From Holothuria scabra (lineage: Eukaryota; Echinodermata; Holothuroidea; Aspidochirotida; Holothuriidae): 64,000 nt of DNA. Below, in pieces: positions 1 through 13,065 of this stretch; within the stretch, counting starts at the first letter, position 1; each line of letters opens with the position of its first letter. The stretch spans positions 29,220,222 to 29,284,221 of the forward strand of contig CM074195.1 of the NCBI GenBank assembly GCA_037179385.1, given 5' to 3'. The notes under the pieces were generated by a model that saw nothing but the letters and a program-made list of their open reading frames with translations, had not been told where the DNA came from and ran no database searches. Position numbers and translations under genes: made by a program.

Positions 1-502
1 CTCTTTTTCCTTTATTCTATTTTTTTTTTTATTTTTTTTATATTTTTTCGTTGCTCATTTTATAAGCTTTATTAAGTAATCTGTCATCCTCGATATAATC
101 AGTCACTGAGAGTTTCTCGTGCATTAGATCCTCAATTTAGTTGCAAATGTTTTGACCTCCACAGAAACTGTCGCATTCAAGTTTGTGTCTTGAAAACTGG
201 TGATTATATCTGGAATTATGCAAGCGAATGAAAGAACACTGCTAAGAACACTGCTAAACTTATACTTTGTATGCAAATAAGGATATATTTAGGTTGAAGG
301 ATTTTGGCAAACTGCTTGTTCTCTTTTCTAATAATAATGAAAACTTGCAATTCCCGTTCAAAGCAAGGTTATCCAGCTGAAGTAAGTTACATGAAACCAG
401 ATTGGCTTTTTCTTCCATTGCTGGCTAGGCAGGTCTTTGGAAGGTGGGGTGTTAGGTTTTGATTGAGAAAAGGGGGATACATCTTTTAGAAAGACAGACA
501 AA
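1..502. other. AT-rich sequence, nothing recognised
   Basis: Both strands were read. No exon with supported splice sites, RNA gene or repeat related to the rest of the window was seen. Short open frames here lack any family resemblance. Confidence 0.6.
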
Positions 503-763
503 AGGCAGACGGTTTCTTCACAGAAATTCTCAGTTGGCACAGCTCTTTGATTGACAACTAGTGAGAAAAATAACTGTAGCTCATTTTACACAGTGCTTGT
601 ACTGCATTGAGAGTGTTTTGATTTAGACAATTGGGTATTGTGTACTCACCCCTGAAACTTAAACTGAGATTTTGTCTGGCTTAGGATGAGTTTTAGACAT
701 TTGTGGGAGTGGCTTAAGTAGGTTAGGGGCATTGGAACTGCTTGGGATGGTAGGATTAGGCCT
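503..763 (-). mobile_element. MITE-A copy 1 (reverse, 5' end degraded)
   Basis: This is a reverse-oriented copy of the window's commonest repeat. Shared landmarks are the CACAGCTCTTTGATTGAC block, the ACTGAGATTTTGTCTGG block and the terminal GGCCT followed by TTAA at 764-767. The left end is degraded. Related to eleven other copies in the window; see the copy at 33154-33451 for proof of the TTAA target. Confidence 0.85.
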
Positions 764-767
764 TTAA

Positions 768-3700
768 AATTACGGAAATGTCACAAATTTATAGACTTTG
801 CAGAAAACACAGCACTTAGATTATTGTCAGAACCAGACTTATAAAAGTGCCTTGCGATTCATGATTACAAGGAAAGTGATTGTGCTATATGACACCTACT
901 TTGAAAGCTTGTTAGGTGACTTGCCCGGCCTGATGATGAGCTTCTTCTGTTTCAGACAAATTTTTTAAGCAGGTCGCTTTTAGAATAAGTGGAATTGATG
1001 ATGACTTTGCATCTGCCATTCCTCACAAAAGTAATTGTGTGGATGATCTTACACAAAAAGGGTGTATTCTTTCTAGTATGCAAATTGTTACAGTAGAATT
1101 GTTTGAATGTCACCTCGAGTAATGCAGCATTTGAGTTTCATAACACCTTCCCATACTGCATGTACAAAACCATTTAGGATTAGAATGTACTGTAGCTCAC
1201 TTACTGAAATCCTGAAGACTCATTGTTATGTGAGAGAAATTTGAAATTTGTTGCAATTACTTCTTATTTGTCATGTACAACATTACTGTACACCTGATAC
1301 TTATTACCAAATTGATTTTGAAGAGAACTTGAGAGATACAGCTAGCTAAGGGCTACCTCAAACCATGTGTTTTGAAAAGTTTCAAGTATGTGTCATACTG
1401 GAGTTACATACCTATTACGCTTGCAAACAATAAACTGTAAATGTTGAATGGAACATGGTAATATCCAAATTAGATTATTTTTGCCCAATAGCTATCTGTT
1501 TTGGGTATGCTCTGTAGACTTGGGCCACTCGGGTATTTCTGGCAACCTGAATAGTCGTGACTCTAAAGCAAGTTTTTGACTTTTGTTTGGTTCTGGTTTC
1601 AGTGACATCATAACTGCCACCCACACATATGTAATGCTATATTTTGGAAAGAGGCTGCCATGTTCTGAAAAATTTTTAATGTCGTAATATGACAACTGAC
1701 AGCTTTACAAGCAAAGTGAAAGAGACAGGTTGGTTTTAATGTAATAATTTACTAAATTTGCAAGAGAATATTAATTTAAAATTTGCTTCTAGAAAATCTG
1801 TGTGCATGAATTGCTTTTTATGGTTTTCACAACTCTATGGGATTCAGGACTCCTAGCAAAGTAGAGAAGAGTTACGACTCCTTGCCTCACATGCATAGCA
1901 GACTATATGGGCATATCCTCATCCCAGTCAACCTCATGTGATGCTATTCTGACTCCAGTCCAAGATGTCTGCAATAAGCTTTCTGACTCAACCCATATTA
2001 TTCAACTATACAGTAGAACCTTGGTAATATAATGGCCTTCCAGTTTAAAGGGGTAATCAGAGTTTGAGAGCAAATATGAACCTTTTGTTCTAGTACTTCA
2101 ATTTTCCTTTTTAAACCGATTATTTACTAGAATCAACACATTGAGGAGCTCGTTCAAGTGCTCATTCTTTGATAATTACCATTGAATGGGAATTTGTAAC
2201 CTTGTTTGGGGTAGCACAACCCCACACAGATTCAAGACTAGACAGCCTCATCCATCTGGTGGCTGGTGACCAATCACAATTTCAGGTCATTTTGACAGAC
2301 CATTTTTTGTTAGTTTCACAACTCAGTATATAACTGTGATGCAAAATAAAAGCCATAAAAAACTTGTAAAACAAACTCTGTCGTCCCTTTAAGATGTTGC
2401 CAAAGTGAGAGAGCCATGTGAAGAACAGTCATGTGACAAAGGGGTTGTGCACTTGATATAAGAAACTAGGATTTAGGCCAATTCAGTTTTGCTAGGAATA
2501 AATATGCCCTCTGTTGTAAAATGTTTATACCTTTTTTGCCTCTGGTGAGACTAGGCGTTAGCATTCTTCTCTTTGTCTTTTCATGCTTGGGTGCAAAGAG
2601 GAATATTTATTTAGATCAGTTTTTTTTTATTTTTTTGGCAGATGTCTGTATCAGCTCTGTATATTTTCTTGAAAGCATAGTTATTACTGTGACCTTTTGA
2701 TATTTGGGACTCATTGTCATTCTCTTTGAGATTTGTACTCTCTACCACTATAATTTACAACCCTGGGAGAAGAGGAATAAAGCTCTAATTCTCTTCTAAT
2801 ACGCTTTTGTGGACTATAAAATATGTCGGTAACATCTGTCAGGCTCCATTTAAAAGCGAGACGCCAGTGGTAGAACCCTTTAATCTGGTTTGTGAAGCTC
2901 ACGGGAGGGACTGTTGTGACTCTGTGACAGTTATTTCTGAAGAAGTTGTGTTCAGGTGACTTGATTATCTGTTACTGTGATTTACTAGGTGACAGTACAG
3001 CTTTTGAAGTGCAAAAGTTCTCTGGTATTACATCTGGCAGTCTTAAATTTCAGCAAAATATCTTATGAAAATGTTAGAACTAATAGGGCTTCAAATCCCA
3101 TTCCCACTCCTCACTAAGTGAAATACTGTGGCTGGTTTGCTGTTTCGTTAAACTGTAAAACATTTGTATGAGCCCTTTTTTCCTTCTAGGTGTTTCAAAA
3201 ATTGCTCTCCTCACAGTGATTTGAGACTAGTGGTGATCTGTGATCACATTCACACGCCTCATGCAAAATCAAAGGCCTCCTTTTAAAAACCTGTTGTAAT
3301 GTTTAAAAATTGCAGATGACCTTCAATTATTTAAAGAGTAGTATCCTTGTTATGTTTGATCTTTTGAATAGGGTTCTAGTTTACCTGGAATGATGCCAGT
3401 TACATCTTTAATTTCTAGGTTGTTATTCAAACCCTACTTTTGAACATTAAGATTTTCAACCTGCTATAACTTTAATACTCCATTTGATAGTCATACATTT
3501 TCATATGTCCTGTTTTGAAAGCAGTTTCTATGCTATCACTTTCATCTTGATTTTCCGTTGCATATGGCTTTGTTTCTTACTGTGCATTACCATATTTATG
3601 CAACCTACTTATAATTCTGTTTAAATCAGTCCTTGCATGATTATGTATGATGATTTCTCCTGATAATCTGCCTTCTGGGGAAAAGGGAAGTGTTGCTGGT

Positions 3701-3943
3701 TTATTTTAAGGTTTATTCAAATTTTTCATTTATGCAATACATGTGACATATGGGAAACCTATTATAAACAAGTTTATCAAAATGAAGGTAACATTTCTCT
3801 GTGTAAAGAAGGGTCAAGATTACAAGAAAAAGTCATTTTATACAGTTCAAAAGTTAGACTAAACATATACACTGAAAGCGCGAGAATGACTCCTGGTTGA
3901 TAGAAATTTCACTGGTTCCTAATTTTACGCCTTTAGATTCATT
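768..3943. other. AT-rich sequence, nothing recognised
   Basis: About 3.2 kb without a supportable exon, RNA gene or internal repeat. It could be intron, intergenic DNA or a long 3' UTR of a gene to the left. The sequence alone does not decide. Confidence 0.5.
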
Positions 3944-3944
3944 T

Positions 3945-4525
3945 TGCATTCGGAAGATTTTAGAGAGTCATACTTAAAAGAAGGAGTCGGGGAATACCTG
4001 CTTTCATTTATGCAACACCAAGGTTACTCATACTCATGTACTACTGACTCCAGTTATAAGGATGAGTCACAGAATTCTTGCATTTTGTACAATGCACTTT
4101 TTACTCATACTCATGTAATCCTGACTCCAAATGTAAGGAGTCACAGAATGCTTGCATTTATGCAACCATTTGTTACTCATGGTCATTAGTGAACTCAGAC
4201 TACAAGAATGAGTTGTGGAATGTTTGCATTTATACAACAAACTTTTTATTTTATACTGAACTCATCTACAAGAAGGAGTCCCAGAATAACTTGCGTTTTT
4301 ACAAGGCAATTGTTACTCACCCTCATTTACTGAATTCTGATATAAGAATGAGTCACAGAGTGCTTTCATTTACAATCCAGTGTCACTCATACTCATTACA
4401 TTGTGCTCTCACCGCAAGTATGAGTCGAACTATGTTTGCATTTATAAAACACCCGTAACAACTCATACTTATGACACTGAACTCATAATGCAAGAATGAC
4501 TCACAAAATTTTTTGCATTTTCTGT
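3945..4525. repeat. Minisatellite, about 73-bp unit, about 8 units
   Basis: A degenerate tandem array. The landmark TTGCATTTATGCAAC recurs near 4003, 4079, 4153, 4225, 4292, 4366, 4438 and 4515, spacing 67-77 bp. Each unit also holds TTACTCATACTCAT and GAGTCACAGAAT variants. Several units contain TGAGTCA or TGACTCA, the AP-1 consensus. Open frames over this block come from the repeat and are not genes. Confidence 0.85.
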
Positions 4526-4740
4526 TATCTAATATTTATACTGACATACTTCTCCAAGTTGGTGATAAATGTGCTGACATTTCAGTTTCAGTCCACACAA
4601 TCTATTACTACATTTCTTGGTACTCAATTCACACTTACATTTTTGACATTGTACTCAATTCAGTTGCTCACAGTCAAGTGGTTAATGGTTAGATAGTTTG
4701 TACATTTAGACAACCATTTTGTCTTATAACATTCTGCACA

Positions 4741-4990
4741 GACTGCATGGTCTAGTGGCTATCTGAGCATCTGACTTGCTGTCAGGAGGTCTAGAGTTCA
4801 ACTCCTTGCCAAATCATGCTGCAGACTTTACAAATGCAACCTACAGTACTGCCATTGTGCATTTGCTCAGCGTAAGTGATGGAGTAGGAAAAATATGCCA
4901 GTGAGCCATAACTTGAATAAAGGCAATAGCAGGCCCAGTTTAACCCGATTGGTCAGAAACTGAGCATTAAAACCCCATTTGACTTATTCA
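4741..4990 (+). mobile_element. tRNA-derived SINE, head and body
   Basis: The head keeps a perfect RNA polymerase III A box (TGGTCTAGTGG, 4748-4758) and a perfect B box (GTTCAACTC, 4796-4804), 38 bp apart as in tRNA genes. The anticodon arm CTGA/TCAG closes a 7-nt loop reading TGC. The acceptor ends do not pair, so this is not a working tRNA gene. A body of unknown type follows. A stretch near 4950-4985 resembles sequence at 18063-18100. The right end is approximate. Confidence 0.7.
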
Positions 4991-5815
4991 GAGTCGCAGA
5001 ATATTTGCATTCGTCTGTTGCCTGTCATATAACGTACTCCAGACGTAATGTACTGTGCCTCATACCCATCAAAGGAAACGAATGATTAGATTATTAGATG
5101 GAGTAGACTGGCCTATACAGTTTCTTTCAAAAGAAAAGCCATGCTGGATTGTGATATTAATTGAAGTCTCTTATTTCGAATACATGTCATTAGCAAATAT
5201 GAAGGCTTGTAGGTGACTGTTTGCACAGCCAAGTAGTGTCATTGCTTAACATGTACGTGCTTCACTCACCCAGAAAAATTCAATTTTCGTGTACTTTCTT
5301 GACAGTCCATCATTTTGTACAAAGTATTACATGACTTTTATACTATTTGTTCTTTCCTTTTCTTTTCCCACCTAAGTTTGAGCTTGTTAAGACGATAAAA
5401 GTTAGTGCGATTTATTTATTTCAGTACTGTACGAAATAAAGGGAATGGTTTTATGGGCAATTTTTTTTTTTTTTTATGGAGGAGGGGAGACTAAATTGGT
5501 ATTAAAATTATTCTCCAACTAAATGTACAGTATGCCTTCATCACTACTAGCTCTAGCATACAAAAAAATTCACCCAGTTTTGGGGGACTAAAAAAAATAC
5601 TGGGGGGGGGCATCAGTTGAGGACCCTAAACACCCCTGCGTGGTAATTACAGCTGCTGCCCATTCTATGACAGCAGCTGATATGATTTGTGTTGTATAGT
5701 GGTCAGCATTCTGGAGATAGTCCCTTAGGCCAGGGACTGAAGGTGAAATGTACGCAGAAGTGTTTATGTCTTCAGTAGGTATGGCTGATACTTCCATTGG
5801 TAATGATCTACATAA
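4991..5815. other. No recognised gene; homopolymer runs
   Basis: Contains a T run near 5461-5475 and a G run near 5604-5611. No exon, tRNA or repeat family was recognised. Confidence 0.5.
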
Positions 5816-6104
5816 AGGCCTGATCACCCCAATCAGTTATAATTCACCAAACCTGCATATGTAATCCCCGCCCACAACTTTCCTTAATCCATCCTCATCC
5901 TGACAAAATCTCAGTTTATTGCTTCAGGGTAAGTTAACAAGATCCCAATGTGTAATCAAAAACACTCTTATTACAGCACAGGCTCTGTAATATGAGCTAT
6001 GGTGCTTTGCATTGTTTAAACTAGCTTCATCAAAAGGCTCAGCCAATTGAGAATTTCTGTTAACCCCTGCAAAAATTGTAGTTTGGGGTGAGAGGATTGG
6101 CCCT
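5816..6104 (+). mobile_element. MITE-A copy 2
   Basis: Starts AGGCCTGATCACCCC and ends GTTTGGGGTGAGAGGATTGG plus CCCT, the inverted termini of the family. Flanks are ATAA on the left and TTTA on the right, both degraded forms of TTAA. Carries the family core ATCTCAGTTTATTGCTTCAG. Confidence 0.9.
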
Positions 6105-6257
6105 TTTAGCAACAGTTTATACAGATATTGAATGGTCCTCACAGTTGCATACTGGTGTTCAGTAATTTGGTGTGTTTTTCAAGTGAAAACAGTTCAGTGT
6201 GTAGTTATTCTGTGATGAACTTTAACATTGCTTTGCTGAGGAAAAGTGATAAATTAA

Positions 6258-6553
6258 AGGCCCAGTTCTCTCACCTCAAACAGAACCAATTCTCCTATCC
6301 TTCTTCCTTAAGCCCCTCCCACAAGTGTCTGAGATTCATCCTCATCGAGACACAATCTCAGTTTATTGCTTCCAGGTAAGTATAGAAGAACTCAATTTAT
6401 ATAATCAAAGCACTCTCAGTACCATTCATGCTATGTAATATAAGCTTTGGTACTCTGCATTGTTTGAATTAGCTGTCAATCAAAGAACTGAGCCAATTGA
6501 AAATTTCGATACTCCATACCAAAATTGTAGTTTGGGGTGAGAGGTTTGGCCCT
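6258..6553 (+). mobile_element. MITE-A copy 3
   Basis: 296 bp with inverted termini AGGCCCAGTTCTCTCACC and GGGGTGAGAGGTTTGGCCCT. The left flank is TTAA (6254-6257), the right TTCA. It lies about 150 bp from copy 2 in the same orientation. Near 6373 it contains CCAGGTAAGTAT, a textbook 5' splice-site consensus on the plus strand. Confidence 0.92.
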
Positions 6554-6688
6554 TCAAAGAGAAATGATGAGATCTAGGGACATGGCTGAGGTACAACAAA
6601 ATGATCAGGTACAGGAAAGTGAAAAAGTAGAAGGAAGCTGTGAAATAGACATATGAAGAAACAATAAGGTTTAAGGAAAAGGTGAGAT

Positions 6689-6953
6689 ATACACAGATCC
6701 GGACAGCAAGTGATGGTCTGATTTCAGTCGGCCATAACTGAGGTCCGTCACCTTTAAATCTTTCGATTTCCTTGCTTCCCTTCCTCTATCATGGATGGTT
6801 TTACACTAATTTGTAACTTGAATTCTCCAATTTCACTAAATATGGAGGTTTGAAATTCTTGTGAACAATAAGAAAAGACGATTTCAGGCTGATGGATCTC
6901 ACTGTAATGGTGGCCAACAGTCACTAAAACCAAGCGCTAATCGGATTCGTCTA
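6689..6953 (+). mobile_element. MITE-C copy 1
   Basis: The right end GCTAATCGGATTCGTCTA mirrors the family's left end TAGACGAATTCGGACAGC, which is mutated in this copy to ACAGATCCGGACAGC. About 55 bp at each end are partly inverted copies, including GGTCC with CCAT. It matches 40510-40775 and 58745-59003 closely. There is no coding capacity, so it is non-autonomous. Confidence 0.85.
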
Positions 6954-7324
6954 TAAGGAAGCAATGAGGTACAGAAAAAGAGGAAAAGGGAGGTAGTAAA
7001 GTGCAGAGGAATGGTCAGGCTTGTAGGGTAACCATGGGGCATATTGAAGTGGGTAGAGGAACATGTTGAGGCAAGGAAGGGGAGAGTGAGACCCAATGGT
7101 TCAGACCTATAGGGAAAGAATGTGTTACAGTGACAGGATGGAGTGCAGTGTGGTGCAGTGGAGTGGTGTGATACAGGAAATATTGAGGCACAATGAAGGG
7201 ATGAAGTACCAGAACAGGACAATAATTGAAGCTTCTCAAAATGTTATAGTACTGATACAAATCAATTATTCATAATCTCAGTACAACCAACTTCTGGTGT
7301 TTGAAAAAAGTGCTACTGTGTTGA
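6954..7324. other. No recognised gene
   Basis: Purine-rich on the plus strand (AGG/GAG-rich, 6955-7200). Overlapping open frames on the minus strand are low-complexity by-products of this composition. Confidence 0.5.
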
Positions 7325-7590
7325 CCAGGGTAATGTCTGAAATCTATAGCTCAGGTTATCATAGCTTCATCTAAAATACTATAGACTAGGCTGACATCTA
7401 AAATATATGATTCAGGTTGACATAACCTCACCTACAATACTAAACTAGGCTGACATCTAAAATGCTATAGTTCATGCTGTCATAGTTTCATTTACAATGC
7501 TCAACTCGTGTTATAGTCTCTTCTAGAACACTATATACAAAGCTTACATCTAAAAAAATATAGCTCATGCTACCACAGCTTCATCCAAGC
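7325..7590. repeat. Degenerate minisatellite, about 60-bp unit
   Basis: The motif GACATCTAAAATNCTATAG followed by TTCAGGTTGTCATAG recurs near 7333, 7393, 7451 and 7549. The last two units are spaced further apart. No coding potential. Confidence 0.7.
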
Positions 7591-10500
7591 TTACGCTGAG
7601 TATTCATCTATGTTTTGGTTTTTAATTTGTTGCATATTACCAAGAATATGTTTTGTTGTTTCTGACCAATTACCTTGAAAAGTAATCCCGTCCATGTTAT
7701 GTTCTTCTGTTTTGTGTACAAACTCTGGTATTTGAAGTTCCCTAGAAAACAACCTGGTATATTGTTGCAGCATTATATGCATGCAACATTACCATTCCCA
7801 TGAAATATTCTAATATTACATGAAGGATTTCTGTTTTCTAGGGTTTTTTTTTTTTTTTCACTTTTCTGAGAAACCTCCCTTATTTTTTTTCTCATTGTTT
7901 TTAACATCCGGAATCCTTGAAACTCTATCCCTCTACAGTATTCAGGAGAACCAAAGTATTCTAGTTCTGGTATGAAACACTCTTTGCGATGCATCCACAG
8001 AACATTTCTATTTACTCCAAAATATACACCTTGATTTTTCTATTTAACTTATTACTTAGTAATTAATCCTTGTGATTGCTTTTTTTTCTTTACATTTACT
8101 TCTTTTAGTTAAAGAATAGTTTCTCAGAAATTGCAGTTAAATAGATAAAAAATGTAAGGTTTCTTTAGTCCTTCTATTCAAGATTTGTATGTTTAAAAAA
8201 AATATGTGATGTTGTTCTGTAATTATATACATGACTAAGGCTGGCTTATTGTGAAGCAAAAGATAAGGTCAGAGTTTATGAATATTCAAATAAATTAAGG
8301 TGAAAGAATAAAAACCACAAAAATAGGCAGTTGGATTTCATTTTTTTTTTCATTTCAGTTTTTTTTATTATGAGTCTTCTTGAGATTGATCAAAGTTTTA
8401 AACTAGTTTAAATCAGAAAGGTTCATCTTTTTCACTCAAAATTCCTGCAACAGTTGAATATCTTTTCTAAGAAACTTGACATTTATTTCAAATTAATAAT
8501 CTATGTCACTGTTTCTTACCTCTGAGTTACTCGTGGAACTCTTACCAACTGACAGTGATATCCAACAAATGACAGATAGTCTACTGGAAGAGCAGCCTCA
8601 GACAGAGGACACTATTCAATTCTTTCACATGTCATTCCAGAGGTGTTTCAAGCAGTTTTTTACCAAGCTTAAATTGAAGCTTTGTGGGTCTCGGGAAGGG
8701 TTTACTCTTGCATCACTCTTTTCTAAAACAAAATTCATTTCCCCAAAAGCCTAAATTTAAGATCAGTAAAAGCTGAATGAAGACTTTTGACACTGCAAGT
8801 GGAAGAACAAATGAATATGCCCTCTGACTGAGGGCGCTTTGTTGTATGCTGTCTTTCATTGCAGGGTATAACTGTTGATTAGTGAGAGTTACATATGCAA
8901 AAACAGGAGGATATGCCCCTAATGTAAATTCTGTTAGTATACCAGGATTTGTCAGATGATATCATAAATAATTATCAACTTGAATAGGGAAGTAATTCAC
9001 CATGTAAGGGTTTGAAAGTAACTTACATTTTCATAGGTTTCACAATAAAATATGAACATTGGGAACATTTCTCTTGTAACAGAACATTGGCCTCTCAAGT
9101 TAAAATGATTTTTTTTATGTTGTGTAATACTAAGAATATCCTCTTGATGACATTTTATGCAACACTTCAAATGTAGAGCAATTTCCTCCACCTTGTTCAG
9201 AGGTACGTCACTTCTGTTACCCATGGCAACAAGGTGTTGGATCGAAAACAAAATGTATTGTGCTGATTCTGCACATGGGATTTTTTTCCATGTACAGGGA
9301 TTGTTTTCACTCCAGCAGTGTAGCATTTCCATAAGGTCATGCAGGGGTCAGCTGTTGTTTTCAGTCCAACTTTGCTATGGTAAAAGACCTAGATGTTCAA
9401 GTGCCCCTATAGAAAATGTACGCTGGTTAAGCCTTGCCCTTCATGATTGTGTTAGGGTGTTACATAGGGTTATGTCCAAAATTATGTGATATATATTTGA
9501 CGGCTTAATTCATTCCTGTAGTGACTCTATGTTTAAGCAGACTTAGTCATTGTAGACGTGCTGCCTTTCCATTAAGAAATTAATATTTTCTTTTAAGCTG
9601 GCAAACTCTTTATTGTCCAGTCTTTTCCACTGCGACAGTATGAATGGTGGATAATTGTCCAAAGTCATCAATGCTTGCAGCCATTTCAAATGACAGTCTT
9701 TTTTCCTTGGCTTTAATAATTAATGTTTTCTTTCTTTTAGAAAAAATGCTTGCAAGCTTGATTAAAATTGCGATCAACCAGAAATTGTATTTTTAATGTA
9801 ATTCATCATATCAATTATTTGTCAGAACATCAATAGAAGGATCAGACCATGAAACGTGTACTTGAGGTATATAGTGTATGGACTTATTTTCTGTTCTTCT
9901 TATCTTCATTTATATTGATCTTCTGTAGTGGACAAATACGTTGACAAATAATCGCAAAATTGTCAGGGCAGGTTCTTCAAAAGGTCAATTTGCCCTGGGT
10001 CGATGTGTTGCTGTCAATTTAACAATGAAGATAAATCAAAATGAATATTCATTACTTGCTAATTTGTAAATTGAAATGATGTTGTCTTATGGAAATTTTG
10101 AACCGCAAAGATGTTTCGTGAAAGTGGTATTGAAATGTGTATGCAATAAGCTATTATTTTCAAATAACTCTGCTCCAAAGCACAATGTCACTATTTTTGC
10201 TCCCTCATACTCTCACAGTCAGTGTTGGCAGTCTGAGTTAAACCGTAGAATTCATTCAATGTTGGAATATGCTTTCTCAATTTTGGTTAATTTATATTTC
10301 TACTACAGTATGTAAAAGGTTTTGCCTTATTAACAGATTTGGGAGATTTAATCAGTATTTGACATGTTATTCTGCTTAAAGTTGCTTTTTGTCTCTCTTA
10401 TCACAGATATATTTTTAGGATCCTTGCAAATAACTGTTTGCACACTAGCAAACAATTAGAACCAGTAGAGTAGTAAGTTAGGGGATTGCATGGACAATGT

Positions 10501-12450
10501 CCAGGGGGCCAAAGAGTTGAGGGCACTCCCACCCAACTCAAATCTGGTTTGCGAAAGTTTTCATCTCTTGTCTCGTACCTCTTCAAGGAGATTTGAGGAG
10601 TTGGTCTTAGTAAAAATGGGTTGGAGCCTCTTCATGTCTCTTGTGCATGGTCCCTTGAGTGTCTCGCCACACCACTGGTTGCAAGTAATCTTGTGTGCTA
10701 TCATAGCATTTAATGTTAACTTTATTCACATCAAGAGACTTGTTACACAGTACATGATGTCATCACAAATCATCACAGAGAGTACTTGGTTGTGGAGGTA
10801 TGATTTCATAGAGTGTGGTGAAAAATTTGACACTTCAAATAGCACTTTCGTTCCAGGTTTTAGGTTAAGGTTGACAGCTGTTCATACATTAAATGGCTTG
10901 ATTGGTATTACATGTTTTATTGTAAGAAAAGTATGAATTCCTAGGTCTTTCATTAATATCATATTCTATGATTCATGTTCACCTCCTTTTATCATTAACT
11001 ATTTTTTTTTTTGTGTTGTATTAAGGGGTCAAGGGATAGGATACGCTCTGTAAGTCAGTGTTAAGTCAAAATCACATGATAAAATGTGATAATGGTTGTA
11101 TTCTGCTGTTTTAAGGTACCCATCTGAATATCATGAGTTCATGAATGTTTGCATGATTTAAAGGTCTTCTAGTGGAACATAACCACACAGACCTGTGGAA
11201 ATATGAAAAGCCACAACTTCACGATAAGTCAAAAGCCCATAATAGATTCTCTGTGCATATGTTGTCACGAAGGTATTGTAAAAACCACGGGGTAAAAGCG
11301 AATTAGTTTCTTCTGTGGCGAATAATTGCGACTGTTTGGGCAGTTTACCTGTATCTGTGTTTGCAACTTAATCGTGGTCAAAAAAAATGTTGCCTTCTCC
11401 CTCCTTCTCCACTCTGCCTGACCCACCACCACCCAGCCCCCTCCCACCAGACCCACCACAGCAATGGGAGTGATTTTTTCCTATGAATAGTTCTTCACTA
11501 TTCTCTTAGGACAAGGAATCAGTGGCAGTCCATCATAACATTATCATGGGAAGATGGCTTATTTCTAGTAAGATCTTCTGGCTTTCCAAGTTTTAAGATT
11601 TGTGTTGAGCAATTGTTCCATTCACTTGGTAGAGGATAATTATGCTCAGTTGGAGTCTAGGGAGTGTGGGGGGGGGGGGGGGCAGGGTATTCATCCTGAG
11701 TTTCTATACTTTTGTGAAAAATAATAAACGTTTGGAGTGTGTTATAGAGAATTCCATAAAATGTTTGGAGTGTCTTGCTTAGCTTTTGTTTTTTTCCTTT
11801 TGTTTTATTATCTGTTGAAGTGTGTTACCGTCCTTTCAAACATATTTTGTTGACAAAAGGTACTTATTTTGTTGATTCAATTGTTTCATTGTCCTGGGAT
11901 TAATGAAACTGACAATCCTGGGCACAATTTTCTTTACAAATCCCTTTCGCCTCTCACTGTTGGTTTTGAAGGTCACTGAAAATTGGGTTTGAGAAAGAAG
12001 TGTTCCCCCATCTTCTCCTCAACATTGGGTAAGGGGTGAAGGGAAAAAAATATATCCTGAAAATATTTGGTAGGTCTGGAAGTGGCCAAGGTAATTTTGC
12101 CCAGGATTGTAGCTGTTCATTTTAGCTCGTGCATTTTGGACAGAGATTAAAAATGTTTTCGTTGAAAGCTTTCATATAATACTTTGCCTGTCCTTCTGCA
12201 GGTGCATCTTTCCATAGACACTAAAATTAGTTCTTCTTACTGAAGCGCAACTATTCATTTTGTGAACATCTTTTTTTTTAATCCTAAATACCAGATTGAT
12301 TCGTTATTATTAAAAATGTGTGTTCTTGTAAATTAATGTAATTGAATCTACGGAAGTGATGTAAATTCTTTTTACAAGTGGAAATTATTTTCAGAAATCA
12401 GTGGAAAATATAATAAAAATAAACCCTTCTTTACATATCGATCAAATATC
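7591..12450. other. AT-rich sequence without supportable gene
   Basis: About 4.9 kb. Open frames up to 148 codons (10490-10936) show no motif, no biased codon use and no splice context. A G14 run lies near 11670. Two overlapping AATAAA-like signals stand near 12412-12424, followed by a T-rich stretch, so a transcript of a gene to the left could end here. That is inference only. Confidence 0.4.
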
Positions 12451-13065
12451 TTGTGTCCTTTTCTTTCTCTCTTGCGACCTTTTTCAGAAAGTGTTCATGG
12501 GATGACAAGAGTAGGTTCAATGGGTGGTAAAGATGGTAGAATTGGGGTCAATGGGGGAAGTGATGGAGACAGGGTGATGTTATATGTTGAGAGTTTTGGA
12601 ATTTAATGGCTTAGTTCCTTACCAATTGGTGTACGTCGAGCCGGCCACGGCCTTGTTTTCCCTGCTCCATTGCTTATGCAGAGCATCAAGCACAATGGCA
12701 GTAGGGGCTCATTGTTAAGGTCCTTGTTAGATTTGGGGGGGAGGGGGGAGAAACAGCAAATGTATTTGAAATGTTTGCCTCTCAGCTACTTCAACCAAGC
12801 ATGGTCTTGGACGTCCTAAGATAACCACATATAAAAGATTTGTAATGAAGGTATATCGATATATAAAAGAATTGCATCATTTGGATAATTTGATAGAAAT
12901 ATAGACTTATGTAATTGATATCATGACTGGGGGTGGGGCTTAGGTTCGGCAGAGGGGGCTCACATGGTGTGGGGGAACCTAAAATTGTCTGGCACCAAGA
13001 TTTCTGCCTGTCTGCGGATGAGCTTAAAACACACCCTAAGTTTGATATCCAAGAGCTCGTTTTTT
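12451..13065. other. No recognised gene
   Basis: Contains G-rich patches (12730-12750, 12930-12980). Nothing coding or repetitive was recognised. Confidence 0.5.

Noticed and set aside
3944..4458. Overlapping 81- and 126-codon frames
   Set aside because: They lie within the 73-bp tandem array, and their cysteine/tyrosine-rich look comes from repetition.
4741..4815. Working tRNA gene
   Set aside because: A and B boxes are perfect but acceptor strands do not pair, so it is a SINE head.
10490..10936. 148-codon plus-strand frame
   Set aside because: No motif, no splice context, ordinary AT-rich composition; long frames of this size are expected a few times by chance.
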